DNA of 64,000 bases from a bacterium (GTDB taxonomy: Bacteria > Bacillota > Bacilli > Lactobacillales > Streptococcaceae), in NCBI GenBank assembly GCA_905221325.1, contig CAJNCS010000006.1:130447-194446 (forward strand), written 5' to 3'. Numbering within the stretch: position 1 is the first letter of the stretch; each line of letters begins with the position of its first letter. The notes beneath the pieces were generated by a model. The model was not told the origin of the DNA. It saw only the letters and a list, made by a program, of their open reading frames with translations, and made no database searches. Below are positions 29,102 through 35,185 of this stretch, in pieces. A program made the position numbers and the translations under genes.

Positions 29102-29422
29102 ATGAAGGCAAAATATGGGAATCAAATTGTTGATGTTTGGGAAATTGGTCAAGCAACTCCTAAACCAAGTTGGGTAGAGGAAGCTTTTCAAAAAAATTAT
29201 ATGGTTTGGTTGGATAATCATGTGCGCATTCTAATGGCAGGTCTCAACACTTCTCTCGCAACGAATATCAAGTTTGGTCTAGTTGGAACAGTTGGAGGAG
29301 GATTCGCTGGTTATGGAATGTATGTTCTTGGTTATCCAGGTGATTATATAGATATCACCAATCATAGAGTTGTTTCTGCTAAAACATTTCACAAAAGTTA
29401 TCAAATTTTAGAAAATGATTAG
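29102..29422 (+). CDS. PGDYG-like protein in a bacteriocin cassette
   Basis: A 106-residue protein starting MKAKYGNQIVDVWEIGQATPKPSW and ending GDYIDITNHRVVSAKTFHKSYQIL. The N-terminal 'VDVWE' strand and the late PGDYI-...-F-xxx-Y pattern resemble the small PGDYG-type proteins common in phage genomes. A Gly-rich segment between them (FGLVGTVGGGFAGYGMYVLGY) might be membrane-active. It is 14 bp after the bacteriocin gene, so it is either an immunity protein, a tailoring partner or a second peptide. No double-glycine leader is seen. Confidence 0.6.
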   Translation: MKAKYGNQIVDVWEIGQATPKPSWVEEAFQKNYMVWLDNHVRILMAGLNTSLATNIKFGLVGTVGGGFAGYGMYVLGYPGDYIDITNHRVVSAKTFHKSYQILEND

Positions 29423-29450
29423 ATGTCATTTAATTGTAATGGAGAAAGCA

Positions 29451-29855
29451 ATGAAAAAAATATTTTTAAAAAAACGGACCATCTTCCTTGCGAGATTGTT
29501 CCTAGGGCAGTTGCCCTTGCTTGTCTCTACTTATCTATTTCTATCTCGTCAATTTTTAAATTTTTCCTTAGTTTTCCAATTTCTTTTAGTGGTTATTAAC
29601 TTGGCTTCTATTTTGGTTACTGTTTACCTTACTAGGGAAATGAGGATAAGAGAGTTTGAAGATGATGATTTGGTTAGTCCTAGAACCAATCAACTCATGT
29701 TCATCGGCTTGACAGGCTTTATGTCTATTATCTGTTTGTATAGAGGTATCACAGCAGGAGAATCTTACCAACAACTAATCGCTTATATTGGCGCGGTTCT
29801 ATGCTTGCTTATCATGCTTTTGCTTATTTGGGGTTTGAAGTATTATAAAAAGTAG
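29451..29855 (+). CDS. Membrane protein, candidate immunity protein
   Basis: A 134-residue protein with four predicted membrane helices (about 10-27, 33-55, 80-98 and 105-130) and a charged cytosolic loop (TREMRIREFEDDDLVSPRTN). The frame is open from 29415, but GGAG stands before the ATG at 29451 (MKKIFLKKRTIF). That layout is typical of blp immunity proteins that protect the producer membrane. It closes the first cassette and is followed by a strong terminator. Confidence 0.7.
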   Translation: MKKIFLKKRTIFLARLFLGQLPLLVSTYLFLSRQFLNFSLVFQFLLVVINLASILVTVYLTREMRIREFEDDDLVSPRTNQLMFIGLTGFMSIICLYRGITAGESYQQLIAYIGAVLCLLIMLLLIWGLKYYKK

Positions 29856-29868
29856 AGGTTAATGAAGT

Positions 29869-29907
29869 ATAAAAGGGTAAGTGTTTTCGAAATACTCACC
29901 CTTTTAT
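29869..29907. terminator. Terminator closing the first bacteriocin cassette
   Basis: ATAAAAGGGT (29869-29878) pairs with ACCCTTTTAT (29898-29907), extended inward by AGT/ACT and TTT/AAA. It is symmetric and could act on both strands. Confidence 0.85.
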
Positions 29908-29920
29908 AATGAAGTTTTTG

Positions 29921-29986
29921 CAATTCAAGACGTTTCGATGACAATTCAAGATTTGGATGAAAAATTTTAAAAAACAATGATATACT
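29921..29986 (+). promoter_or_regulatory. BlpR operator and promoter of the class IIa cassette
   Basis: CAATTCAAGA at 29921-29930 is repeated exactly at 29942-29951 (21 nt spacing). TATACT lies at 29981-29986, 40 bases after the second repeat begins. Confidence 0.9.
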
Positions 29987-30041
29987 AAACTTGTCAAGGT
30001 TGCAACAGGACAAAAATTAAAAATAAAAAGGAGTATTTGTC

Positions 30042-30263
30042 ATGAATGCAAAAATGATGTCACAATTTGAGGTTATGGATACAGAGATGCTTGCGAGTAA
30101 AGTAGGAGGAAAAACAATATATTACGGTAATGGTTTATATTGTGATAACTCTAAAGGTTGCTGGGTAAACTGGCCTGAAGCTATAAATAAAATTCTTACT
30201 AATTCTATTGTTAATGGATTTTCAGGTGGGAATGCAGGTTGGAATTCGGGGGGACCTCTATAA
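30042..30263 (+). CDS. Pediocin-like (class IIa) bacteriocin precursor
   Basis: A 73-residue precursor with a Blp-type leader (MNAKMMSQFEVMDTEMLASK, VGG) and a 50-residue mature peptide starting KTIYYGNGLYC. The YGNGL box, the cysteine pair, WVNW and the C-terminal GGNAGWNSGG are hallmarks of class IIa peptides, which target the mannose-PTS of Listeria, enterococci and relatives. Five residues (DNSKG) lie between the two Cys, where the class IIa peptides I recall have four. The leader is that of the neighbouring Blp peptides, so BlpAB should export it. The immunity gene overlaps the stop. Confidence 0.93.
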   Translation: MNAKMMSQFEVMDTEMLASKVGGKTIYYGNGLYCDNSKGCWVNWPEAINKILTNSIVNGFSGGNAGWNSGGPL

Positions 30264-30559
30264 TGAGAGGTTTAAAGTGGTTTTCTGGAGGAGTTGAAAG
30301 ACGCCGTGAAGCTATCATCATATTAGAAAAACTTATTCAAAATATAAAATGTGATTCTCAACTTCTCCCTTTGAAAAATATATTGATTTCTTACGAATAT
30401 GAATTAAAGAAAGGAAGTATATCGATTCCTTATACCCTTAGTAGAATGAACATTGAAATTTCGAATGTATTAATTGAAAATGCACTACATTTGTCTGAAA
30501 TTCAGTCTGATCAGATAAAAAAATTAAGAGAATTATCTAATATTAGATATGGATACTAG
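30263..30559 (+). CDS. Class IIa bacteriocin immunity protein
   Basis: A 98-residue protein starting MRGLKWFSGGVERRREAIIILEKLI, helical throughout and without a membrane segment, as in the four-helix immunity proteins (enterocin A immunity family) that guard the mannose-PTS from class IIa peptides. Its ATG overlaps the bacteriocin TAA (TAATG), so the two are translationally coupled. The open frame extends eight codons further upstream into the bacteriocin gene, but that start is not needed. Family assignment rests on the N-terminal motif, length and position. Confidence 0.85.
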   Translation: MRGLKWFSGGVERRREAIIILEKLIQNIKCDSQLLPLKNILISYEYELKKGSISIPYTLSRMNIEISNVLIENALHLSEIQSDQIKKLRELSNIRYGY

Positions 30560-30609
30560 GGTGTAGTCCAAGTGATATGTTAATTATAGTTTATGTATTC
30601 CTAATATTT

Positions 30610-30658
30610 TTATTGTGACTCTGGATTTGAGTGAAAAAAATTAAAACAGTGCTATACT
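30610..30658 (+). promoter_or_regulatory. Promoter of third cassette with decayed BlpR operator
   Basis: TATACT at 30653-30658 and the standard downstream leader are kept. The upstream region keeps only a weak second half-site (TGACTCTGGATTTGAGTG), and no first half-site is recognisable. Confidence 0.55.
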
Positions 30659-30721
30659 AAACTTGTCAAGGTTGCAACAGGACAAAAATTAAAAATTAAA
30701 AATAAAAAAGGAGTATTTGTC

Positions 30722-30949
30722 ATGAATACAAAAATGATGTCACAATTTAAGATTATGGATACTGATATGCTCGCTTGCGTTGAAGGTGGAGATACAGTAG
30801 GGGCTGGAGAAGTTGTTCAAGCATTGGGAGTTTGTACAATAGGAGGTGCAGCTCTGGGGAGTGTTATCCCAGTTGTGGGAACTCTTGCTGGAGGGATTTT
30901 AGGAGCACAGTTCTGTACAGCAGTTTGGGGAGCTTTGAGGGCAAGTTAA
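30722..30949 (+). CDS. Blp-type class II bacteriocin (Gly-rich, two Cys)
   Basis: A 75-residue precursor. Leader MNTKMMSQFKIMDTDMLACV-EGG is followed by a hydrophobic, Gly/Ala-rich mature peptide beginning DTVGAGEVVQALG with repeated GxxxG-like spacing (GGAALGSVIPVVGTLAGGILG) and two Cys (CTIGG, FCTAV). Such peptides insert into membranes, often in pairs. AAAAGGAG precedes the ATG. It heads a cassette with 31091-31465 and perhaps 31471-31689. Its promoter carries a degenerate BlpR site, so induction may be reduced. Confidence 0.87.
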   Translation: MNTKMMSQFKIMDTDMLACVEGGDTVGAGEVVQALGVCTIGGAALGSVIPVVGTLAGGILGAQFCTAVWGALRAS

Positions 30950-31090
30950 ATTTTTAGAGATATAGCAGATTAAAATATAATAGTAACAAATTGATTAAGA
31001 GAATTTAAAGCAATTTCTAAAAATGCTTTAGAAACGACATTGTGCGATGCTAGATTCAATTTACTATAGTAGTAAAAGGAGGTGATTTAT

Positions 31091-31465
31091 ATGAGATACA
31101 GGTTATTTCTTGTTATTTTCTTGACTAGTATTTTGGATATTCTTTTAGGGACATTTTTGCAAATCTCTAATGTATCGATTGGGTGGATTGTTCTCTACAG
31201 TGGCTTGTTCGAAGTAGGAGTTTTCCTTCTTGCTAATAAAGGAGTAACGGTAAAAATCAAGGAAGTAGAAATTCGAAATCGCTTTAAATTTATTTTTGGA
31301 AAAACGTTATGGTTTCAAATCCTTTTGCTTATCTTTGCGATGGTCAAACTGTATCTTGGTTTGGATGCGAAGTTGATTTTATTTTACGGACATATTTTCA
31401 TTATCTTTAATGCCTTAATCTATCTTTTATCTACTAGCCAAATTAATTTAATAAAGAAAGTGTGA
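31091..31465 (+). CDS. Membrane protein, candidate immunity protein
   Basis: A 124-residue protein with four predicted helices (about 5-22, 28-48, 72-92 and 97-117) and a basic loop in between. The ATG at 31091 is preceded by AAAGGAGGTG at ideal distance; a GTG three codons earlier is also in frame. It follows the bacteriocin at 30722 and precedes another small leader peptide, so it is best read as an immunity protein. No family motif is recognised. Confidence 0.7.
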   Translation: MRYRLFLVIFLTSILDILLGTFLQISNVSIGWIVLYSGLFEVGVFLLANKGVTVKIKEVEIRNRFKFIFGKTLWFQILLLIFAMVKLYLGLDAKLILFYGHIFIIFNALIYLLSTSQINLIKKV

Positions 31466-31470
31466 AAAGA

Positions 31471-31689
31471 ATGGAACAATCAGTCAATAATTTCTTCATT
31501 TTATCCGATGAAAAACTAACAACGATAACAGCTGGTGATAAACAACTTGCAGATGCATTTTTAAGTGGAGTAGGTGGTGCAGTTGAGGGGATTTCGCTTT
31601 GTATGCAGACAATCCCTTTTCCAACTCCTCAGATTTATTTGATTTGCGCAGCTGGTGGGGCAGCAGCTTCAGTTTTATGGCCACATTAG
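31471..31689 (+). CDS. Bacteriocin-like peptide with an Ala-Gly processing site
   Basis: A 72-residue peptide. The leader differs from the other Blp leaders (MEQSVNNFFILSDEKLTTIT) and ends AG rather than GG, still compatible with C39 peptidases. The mature part, starting DKQLADAFLSGVGGAVEG, is Gly/Ala-rich with two Cys. A GTG at 31462 overlapping the previous stop is an alternative start; neither has a strong ribosome binding site. It could be the second peptide of a two-peptide bacteriocin with 30722-30949. The unusual leader suggests a different origin. Confidence 0.68.
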   Translation: MEQSVNNFFILSDEKLTTITAGDKQLADAFLSGVGGAVEGISLCMQTIPFPTPQIYLICAAGGAAASVLWPH

Positions 31690-31700
31690 AGGATTGAGTT

Positions 31701-31753
31701 AGTATAGAGAGTTATTAATCTGGGTATTTCTTTGAGTTTATACTCTCTATACT
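31701..31753. repeat. Perfect 12-bp inverted repeat
   Basis: AGTATAGAGAGT (31701-31712) and ACTCTCTATACT (31742-31753) enclose a 29-base loop. No T run follows, so it is a poor terminator. It lies between the peptide gene and the next membrane protein. Confidence 0.6.
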
Positions 31754-31768
31754 GTATAGGAATATATC

Positions 31769-32017
31769 ATGTATAAACACTTATTTTTCCCATATTCAAA
31801 AACCTTAGATTGGTTGACACCCTATATTCTAGTCTTGGCTTCCGACACCATTGCCTTCAATGTTTTTGTGCTAACCTTTGTGTCCGTTGTGATCTTCTAT
31901 TTCTTGAATCCCATGATAGCTTTTATAGCTATATTCTTTGGTGCTGGCTATGTTGTCGGATTTTGGTTATTAAAATGGTTTGTTTTAGAGAGATTGGAGG
32001 TAAAGAATGGCTTGTAG
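31769..32017 (+). CDS. Small membrane protein of the blp island (BlpZ/BlpL-like)
   Basis: An 82-residue protein with two or three membrane helices (about 16-36, 38-55 and 57-75) and a short charged C-terminus (ERLEVKNGL). Very similar short proteins occur at the end of pneumococcal blp loci next to the CPBP proteases and are treated as immunity proteins; I cannot fix which named gene it matches. No clear ribosome binding site stands before the ATG (AGGAATATATC). Confidence 0.65.
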   Translation: MYKHLFFPYSKTLDWLTPYILVLASDTIAFNVFVLTFVSVVIFYFLNPMIAFIAIFFGAGYVVGFWLLKWFVLERLEVKNGL

Positions 32018-32050
32018 GAAGGCTTACTTAGTGTTTAAGTGATTACCCTT

Positions 32051-32149
32051 ATGGCTGTTTTCAATAAAGATTATACCTTGTTTTTTGATTTTTATTATAA
32101 AAATGTCAAATGCATCTCCTTACATTCATTCCTGATTCCTAAAAACTGA
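32051..32149 (+). pseudogene. Fragment of a CPBP/PncP-like gene (32 codons)
   Basis: The frame starts MAVFNKDYTLFFDF and stops after 32 residues. The first twelve residues match the start of the protease gene at 36302 (MAIFNKCHALFF), also at DNA level including the T-run, and then the two diverge. This is a leftover N-terminus of a homologous gene. Confidence 0.6.
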
Positions 32150-32151
32150 AT

Positions 32152-32194
32152 CACTGTTTTCCTCAGGTTTATCTGGGGGAGGCAGTGCTTTTTT
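32152..32194 (+). terminator. Terminator upstream of the CPBP protease gene
   Basis: CACTG (32152-32156) and CCTCAG pair with CTGGGGGAGG and CAGTG (ending 32187), followed by six T. Confidence 0.75.
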
Positions 32195-32240
32195 GAAATA
32201 AAGACATAGATATTCCTGTTTTCCAATTTCCCTTATTTTA

Positions 32241-32308
32241 ACCATTCGGGAAATCTCAAGCACTACTTAAGATTTAGAGTAAGGATTTAGGGAAATATGG
32301 TTTATATT
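32241..32308 (+). promoter_or_regulatory. BlpR operator and promoter of the CPBP protease gene
   Basis: ACCATTCGGGA (32241-32251) and ACTACTTAAGA (32262-32272) are 21 nt apart, degenerate forms of the blp half-sites. TATATT at 32303-32308 fits the usual -10 position. The wider gap 32018-32341 otherwise holds only the gene fragment and a terminator. Confidence 0.7.
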
Positions 32309-32341
32309 AGAGATGTTCCGAGTTTATAAAGGAGGGATTAC

Positions 32342-33031
32342 ATGAAAAAGTATCAGCTTCTATTCAAAACAAGTGCAATTTTATCCTACCTATTTTTCGT
32401 ATTTGGTCTTTCTCAGCTGACGCTTATCGTCCAAAACTATTGGCAATTTTCTTCTCAGATAGGCAATTTATTCTGGATTCAAAATATCTTGAGTTTACTT
32501 TTTATTGGAGTCATGATTGTGGTTCTTGTTAAGACAGGCCATGGTTATCTCTTTCGCATTCCAAGAAAAAAATGGCTTTGGTATTCGATTTTGACAATAT
32601 TAGTGGTAGTGTTCCAGATCTCTTTTAACGTTCAGACAGCTAAACATGTTCAGTCAACTGCGGAAGGTTGGGCTGTATTGATTGGTTATAGTGGGACTAA
32701 CTTTGCAGAGCTAGGTATTTATATAGCCCTGTTCTTTCTGGTTCCACTGATGGAAGAGTTAATCTATAGAGGATTACTGCAACACGCTTTCTTTAAGCAT
32801 TCGCGATTTGGTCTTGATTTGCTTCTTCCTTCTATTTTATTTGCTCTCCCTCATTTTTCAAGCCTGCCTAGTCTGTTAGATATCTTCGTCTTTGCAACAG
32901 TTGGAATCATCTTTGCTGGTTTGACCCGCTATACCAAGAGCATTTATCCATCCTATGCGGTGCATGTGATTAATAATATTGTAGCGACATTACCATTTTT
33001 GCTGACTTTTTTACACAGGGTATTTAGCTAA
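32342..33031 (+). CDS. blpY: CPBP family intramembrane metalloprotease (BlpY-like)
   Basis: A 229-residue membrane protein, seven or eight helices, with the CPBP (Abi/CAAX) motifs: EELIYRG (about residue 139), FALPHFSS (about 172) and HVINNIV (about 215). In pneumococcus BlpY is needed for full bacteriocin immunity, though its substrate is unproven. It starts with AAAGGAGG and its own BlpR-type operator. Its last codons (GVFS, TAA) and the following 300 bases are repeated at 34.4 kb, the footprint of a recombination event. Confidence 0.85.
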   Translation: MKKYQLLFKTSAILSYLFFVFGLSQLTLIVQNYWQFSSQIGNLFWIQNILSLLFIGVMIVVLVKTGHGYLFRIPRKKWLWYSILTILVVVFQISFNVQTAKHVQSTAEGWAVLIGYSGTNFAELGIYIALFFLVPLMEELIYRGLLQHAFFKHSRFGLDLLLPSILFALPHFSSLPSLLDIFVFATVGIIFAGLTRYTKSIYPSYAVHVINNIVATLPFLLTFLHRVFS

Positions 33032-33064
33032 AAATAGTAGATTAAAAATAATTATCGATTATGA

Positions 33065-33116
33065 GAAGTGAATAAGATTAGATTTCTGAATAATAGAATT
33101 TAATTTTATTCACTTC
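33065..33116. terminator. Terminator after blpY
   Basis: GAAGTGAATAAGATT (33065-33079) pairs with AATTTTATTCACTTC (33102-33116), with one wobble pair. Confidence 0.8.
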
Positions 33117-33150
33117 TTATTAGTTGACTAAGGAAATTGTGCTCTTTGAG

Positions 33151-33216
33151 CAATTCAAGACGTTTCGATGACAATTCAAGATTTGGATGAAAAATTTTAA
33201 AAAACAATGATATACT
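33151..33216 (+). promoter_or_regulatory. BlpR operator and promoter of the 33.3 kb cassette
   Basis: CAATTCAAGA at 33151-33160 is repeated at 33172-33181 (21 nt spacing), with TATACT at 33211-33216. Confidence 0.9.
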
Positions 33217-33272
33217 AAACTTGTCAAGGTTGCAACAGGACAAAAATTAAAAATAAAAAAGGAGTATTTGTC

Positions 33273-33458
33273 ATGAATACAAAAATGATGTCACAATTTG
33301 AGATTATGGATACTGATATGCTTGCTTGCGTTGAAGGTGGTAGAAAATTTGGTGATTGTGAAACTGCAATTTCCGCTGGAATTGGTGTAGGTGCTGTTTT
33401 TGCAGGCCCGTGGGGAGCGGTTGGTTTAGGCATGGTAGCAGCCGCTTATTACTGTTAA
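33273..33458 (+). CDS. Blp-type class II bacteriocin, peptide A
   Basis: A 61-residue precursor: leader MNTKMMSQFEIMDTDMLACV-EGG, then a 38-residue mature peptide beginning RKFGDCETAISAGIGV and ending AAAYYC. A Gly-rich hydrophobic core (AGPWGAVGLG) is shared with the next gene, also at DNA level, which suggests a two-peptide (class IIb) bacteriocin made from related halves. Two Cys near the ends could form a disulphide. Ribosome binding site AAAAGGAG; BlpR-controlled. Confidence 0.88.
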   Translation: MNTKMMSQFEIMDTDMLACVEGGRKFGDCETAISAGIGVGAVFAGPWGAVGLGMVAAAYYC

Positions 33459-33514
33459 TAATCATTTGGATATTAGTATTTATAGTGATACCAAACTTAA
33501 TTTGGAGGTAAAAA

Positions 33515-33709
33515 ATGAATAAGAATAATATTAAGAAATTTGAAGTTGTTGATGTAGAACTACTATCAACTATTAATGGTGGTGATTGGCGTTGTGTGGT
33601 AGGAACAGCAGGAGGTGCGATATTTGGAGGTGCACTTGCAGGTCCGTGGGGAGCGGTTGGTTTAGGCACGGTTACTAATATGTTTTTTTGTGCTACCCCT
33701 GTTAGTTAA
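33515..33709 (+). CDS. Blp-type class II bacteriocin, peptide B
   Basis: A 64-residue precursor with a divergent leader (MNKNNIKKFEVVDVELLSTI-NGG) and a 41-residue mature peptide beginning DWRCVVGTAGGAIFGGAL and ending ATPVS. It shares GPWGAVGLG with peptide A and has two Cys. It starts 56 bp after peptide A without its own operator, behind TTGGAGGTAAAAA, so the two are probably co-expressed as a two-peptide bacteriocin. Confidence 0.85.
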   Translation: MNKNNIKKFEVVDVELLSTINGGDWRCVVGTAGGAIFGGALAGPWGAVGLGTVTNMFFCATPVS

Positions 33710-34017
33710 TGCCTAATGAAAATCAGAGATTAAACTAGTAGACTAGTTACAAATAGCTCAAAGCACTGTTTTGAGAAGTATAAGCGACAAATAATTTATA
33801 GGCTAATGTAAAAAATTAGAGTTCTTATGAAAGTTTTTAAATTTTTGAAGTATATGCTAAGTAATATCAATATCGATGAATAGTTTAAATATAGGTTAGT
33901 TAATAGATAATACTACAGTATTCTTGTCTAGAGCAGAGGGAACGTTAGTCAGTATTAGAATTGAAAACTCACTTATTTAGTATATATTAAAGTAAGAGTG
34001 AAGGAGAAACTAGAAAT
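33710..34017. other. 308 bp gap with a possible BOX remnant
   Basis: No gene is visible. TAGCTCAAAGCACTGTTTTG near 33755 resembles the inner part of a BOX element, but the boxA and boxC ends are missing. The remainder is AT-rich without recognised signals. Confidence 0.35.
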
Positions 34018-34227
34018 ATGAAAAAATACGTATATTTTTTAGATTTGTTTGCCCGAGTTTTATTAATATTGGCGTCTATTTTTCTTTGTATAAGAGTATT
34101 CATGATTTCAACGGAACTCTGGAGAAATATTTTGGTACTGGTAAGTACTCCTATTACAATCTATAGTCTGATAAAACATAGATTAGATAATAAGCTATAT
34201 AAAAATCATAGTAAGAAAAAGTTATGA
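34018..34227 (+). CDS. Small membrane protein, candidate immunity protein
   Basis: A 69-residue protein with two membrane helices (about 8-30 and 35-55) and a very basic tail (NKLYKNHSKKKL). GAAGGAGAAAC lies before the ATG. It follows the two-peptide bacteriocin at a distance of 308 bp, and is the only gene there that could provide immunity. No family is recognised. Confidence 0.6.
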   Translation: MKKYVYFLDLFARVLLILASIFLCIRVFMISTELWRNILVLVSTPITIYSLIKHRLDNKLYKNHSKKKL

Positions 34228-34350
34228 AACTATTGATCTATAGAACTGGTTTACGTGATTTGTAAAAAACAGAATAAATAGTAGGTATTCTCAAGTATTC
34301 ATCTTTTAAATAGACTTTTGTTTTAGTAAAAGAATATTAAAAAGTAGTGC

Positions 34351-34398
34351 TATAATAAACCTGTCAAGGTCGCAACAGGACAAAAATTAAAAATAAAA
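34351..34398 (+). promoter_or_regulatory. Orphan bacteriocin promoter and leader without a gene
   Basis: TATAAT (34351-34356) and the standard leader (CTGTCAAGGTCGCAACAGGA) are present, but instead of a ribosome binding site and leader peptide the sequence runs into the end of blpY copied at 34399. No BlpR half-sites are recognisable upstream. It is a recombination scar. Confidence 0.65.
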
Positions 34399-34448
34399 AC
34401 AGGATATTTAGCTAAAAATAGTGGAGTAAAAATAATTATCGATTATAA

Positions 34449-34500
34449 GAAGTGAATAAGATTAGATTTCTGAATAATAGAATTTAATCTTATTCACTTC
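34449..34500. terminator. Terminator, second copy
   Basis: GAAGTGAATAAGATT (34449-34463) pairs perfectly with AATCTTATTCACTTC (34486-34500). Confidence 0.8.
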
Positions 34501-34535
34501 TTATTAGTTGACTGAGAAAATTGTGCTCTTTGAGC

Positions 34536-34600
34536 AATTCAAGACGTTTCGATGACAATTCAAGATTCGGGTGAAAAATTTTAAAAAACAATGATATACT
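34536..34600 (+). promoter_or_regulatory. BlpR operator and promoter of the 34.7 kb bacteriocin
   Basis: Two CAATTCAAGA half-sites 21 nt apart (from 34535 and 34556), with TATACT at 34595-34600. Confidence 0.9.
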
Positions 34601-34657
34601 AAGTTTGTCAAAGTTGCAACAAGACAAAAATTAAAAATAAAAAAGGAGGTATTCATC

Positions 34658-34888
34658 ATGAATACAAAAATGATGGAACAATTTGAGATTATGGATACTG
34701 ATATGCTTGCTTGCGTTGAAGGTGGTGGCTGCAATTGGGGAGATTTTGCCAAAGCAGGTGTTGGAGGAGGAGTAGCAAGAGGTCTTCAACTAGGCATTAA
34801 AACAGGAACATGGCAAGGCGCTGCAACTGGTGCTGTGGGTGGAGCTATACTTGGAGGTGTAGCCTATGCAGCAACATGTTGGTGGTAA
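34658..34888 (+). CDS. Blp-type class II bacteriocin (BlpI-like)
   Basis: A 76-residue precursor: leader MNTKMMEQFEIMDTDMLACV-EGG and a 53-residue mature peptide beginning GCNWGDFAKAGVGGG and ending AYAATCWW, with GxxxG-like repeats and two Cys near the termini. As I remember, it is close to pneumococcal BlpI, but I leave the symbol open. Ribosome binding site AAAAGGAGG. It pairs with a 39-residue ORF that starts three bases after its stop. Confidence 0.9.
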   Translation: MNTKMMEQFEIMDTDMLACVEGGGCNWGDFAKAGVGGGVARGLQLGIKTGTWQGAATGAVGGAILGGVAYAATCWW

Positions 34889-34890
34889 TT

Positions 34891-35010
34891 ATGGATTTTA
34901 AAAGTTTTATAATTGGTTTAGTAGTTGGTATATTTGGTCCTTATATGGATGATTTAATTAGAAAAATATTTTCAAAATCTCCCAAAAAGGATACGGATAG
35001 TACCCCGTAA
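34891..35010 (+). CDS. Small membrane peptide next to the BlpI-like bacteriocin
   Basis: A 39-residue peptide: MDFKSFIIGLVVGIFGPYMD, one membrane helix, then a charged tail (RKIFSKSPKKDTDSTP). No double-glycine leader. It starts three bases after the bacteriocin stop and is followed by a terminator, so the two share an mRNA. It may be the immunity peptide or a regulator of the bacteriocin. It is close to the lower limit of what can be called a gene; the coupling is the main support. Confidence 0.6.
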   Translation: MDFKSFIIGLVVGIFGPYMDDLIRKIFSKSPKKDTDSTP

Positions 35011-35021
35011 AAAATAAATTT

Positions 35022-35056
35022 CTCCCCTGTATTTGCTAGCTTAATTTACAGGGGAG
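35022..35056 (+). terminator. Terminator after the BlpI-like cassette
   Basis: CTCCCCTGTA (35022-35031) pairs with TACAGGGGAG (35047-35056), followed by a T-rich stretch. Confidence 0.85.
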
Positions 35057-35185
35057 TTTCTTTAATTTTGTTTAGCATGTCAAAATAATATGTGATAGCA
35101 GGATGAAAAGTCTACAAACAAGTTGGTATCAATACAATATAAAGAGGAAAGTATGTTTTTCATGCTTGCTTTTTTAATTTTTTTA

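Larger units (their letters stand above)
33015..33341 (+). repeat. Cassette duplication, copy 1
   Basis: From the last codons of blpY through its terminator, BlpR operator, promoter, conserved leader and the leader peptide of the next bacteriocin, this stretch matches 34399-34726 with few differences. It marks the recombination unit of the island. Confidence 0.88.
34399..34726 (+). repeat. Cassette duplication, copy 2
   Basis: Second copy of 33015-33341, starting with the last codons of blpY (TATTTAGC, TAA), then terminator, operator, promoter, leader and bacteriocin leader peptide. Together with the orphan promoter it fills the 430 bp gap 34228-34657. Confidence 0.88.

Noticed and set aside
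33733..33795. Third BOX element in the blp island
   Set aside because: Only an inner CTCAAAGCACTGTTTTGAG-like stretch is seen. boxA and boxC ends are missing, so it is kept only as a possible remnant.
34810..35010. A 66-codon frame overlapping the end of the BlpI-like gene
   Set aside because: Its first 27 codons lie within the bacteriocin gene in another frame. The believable part is the 39-residue ORF from 34891.
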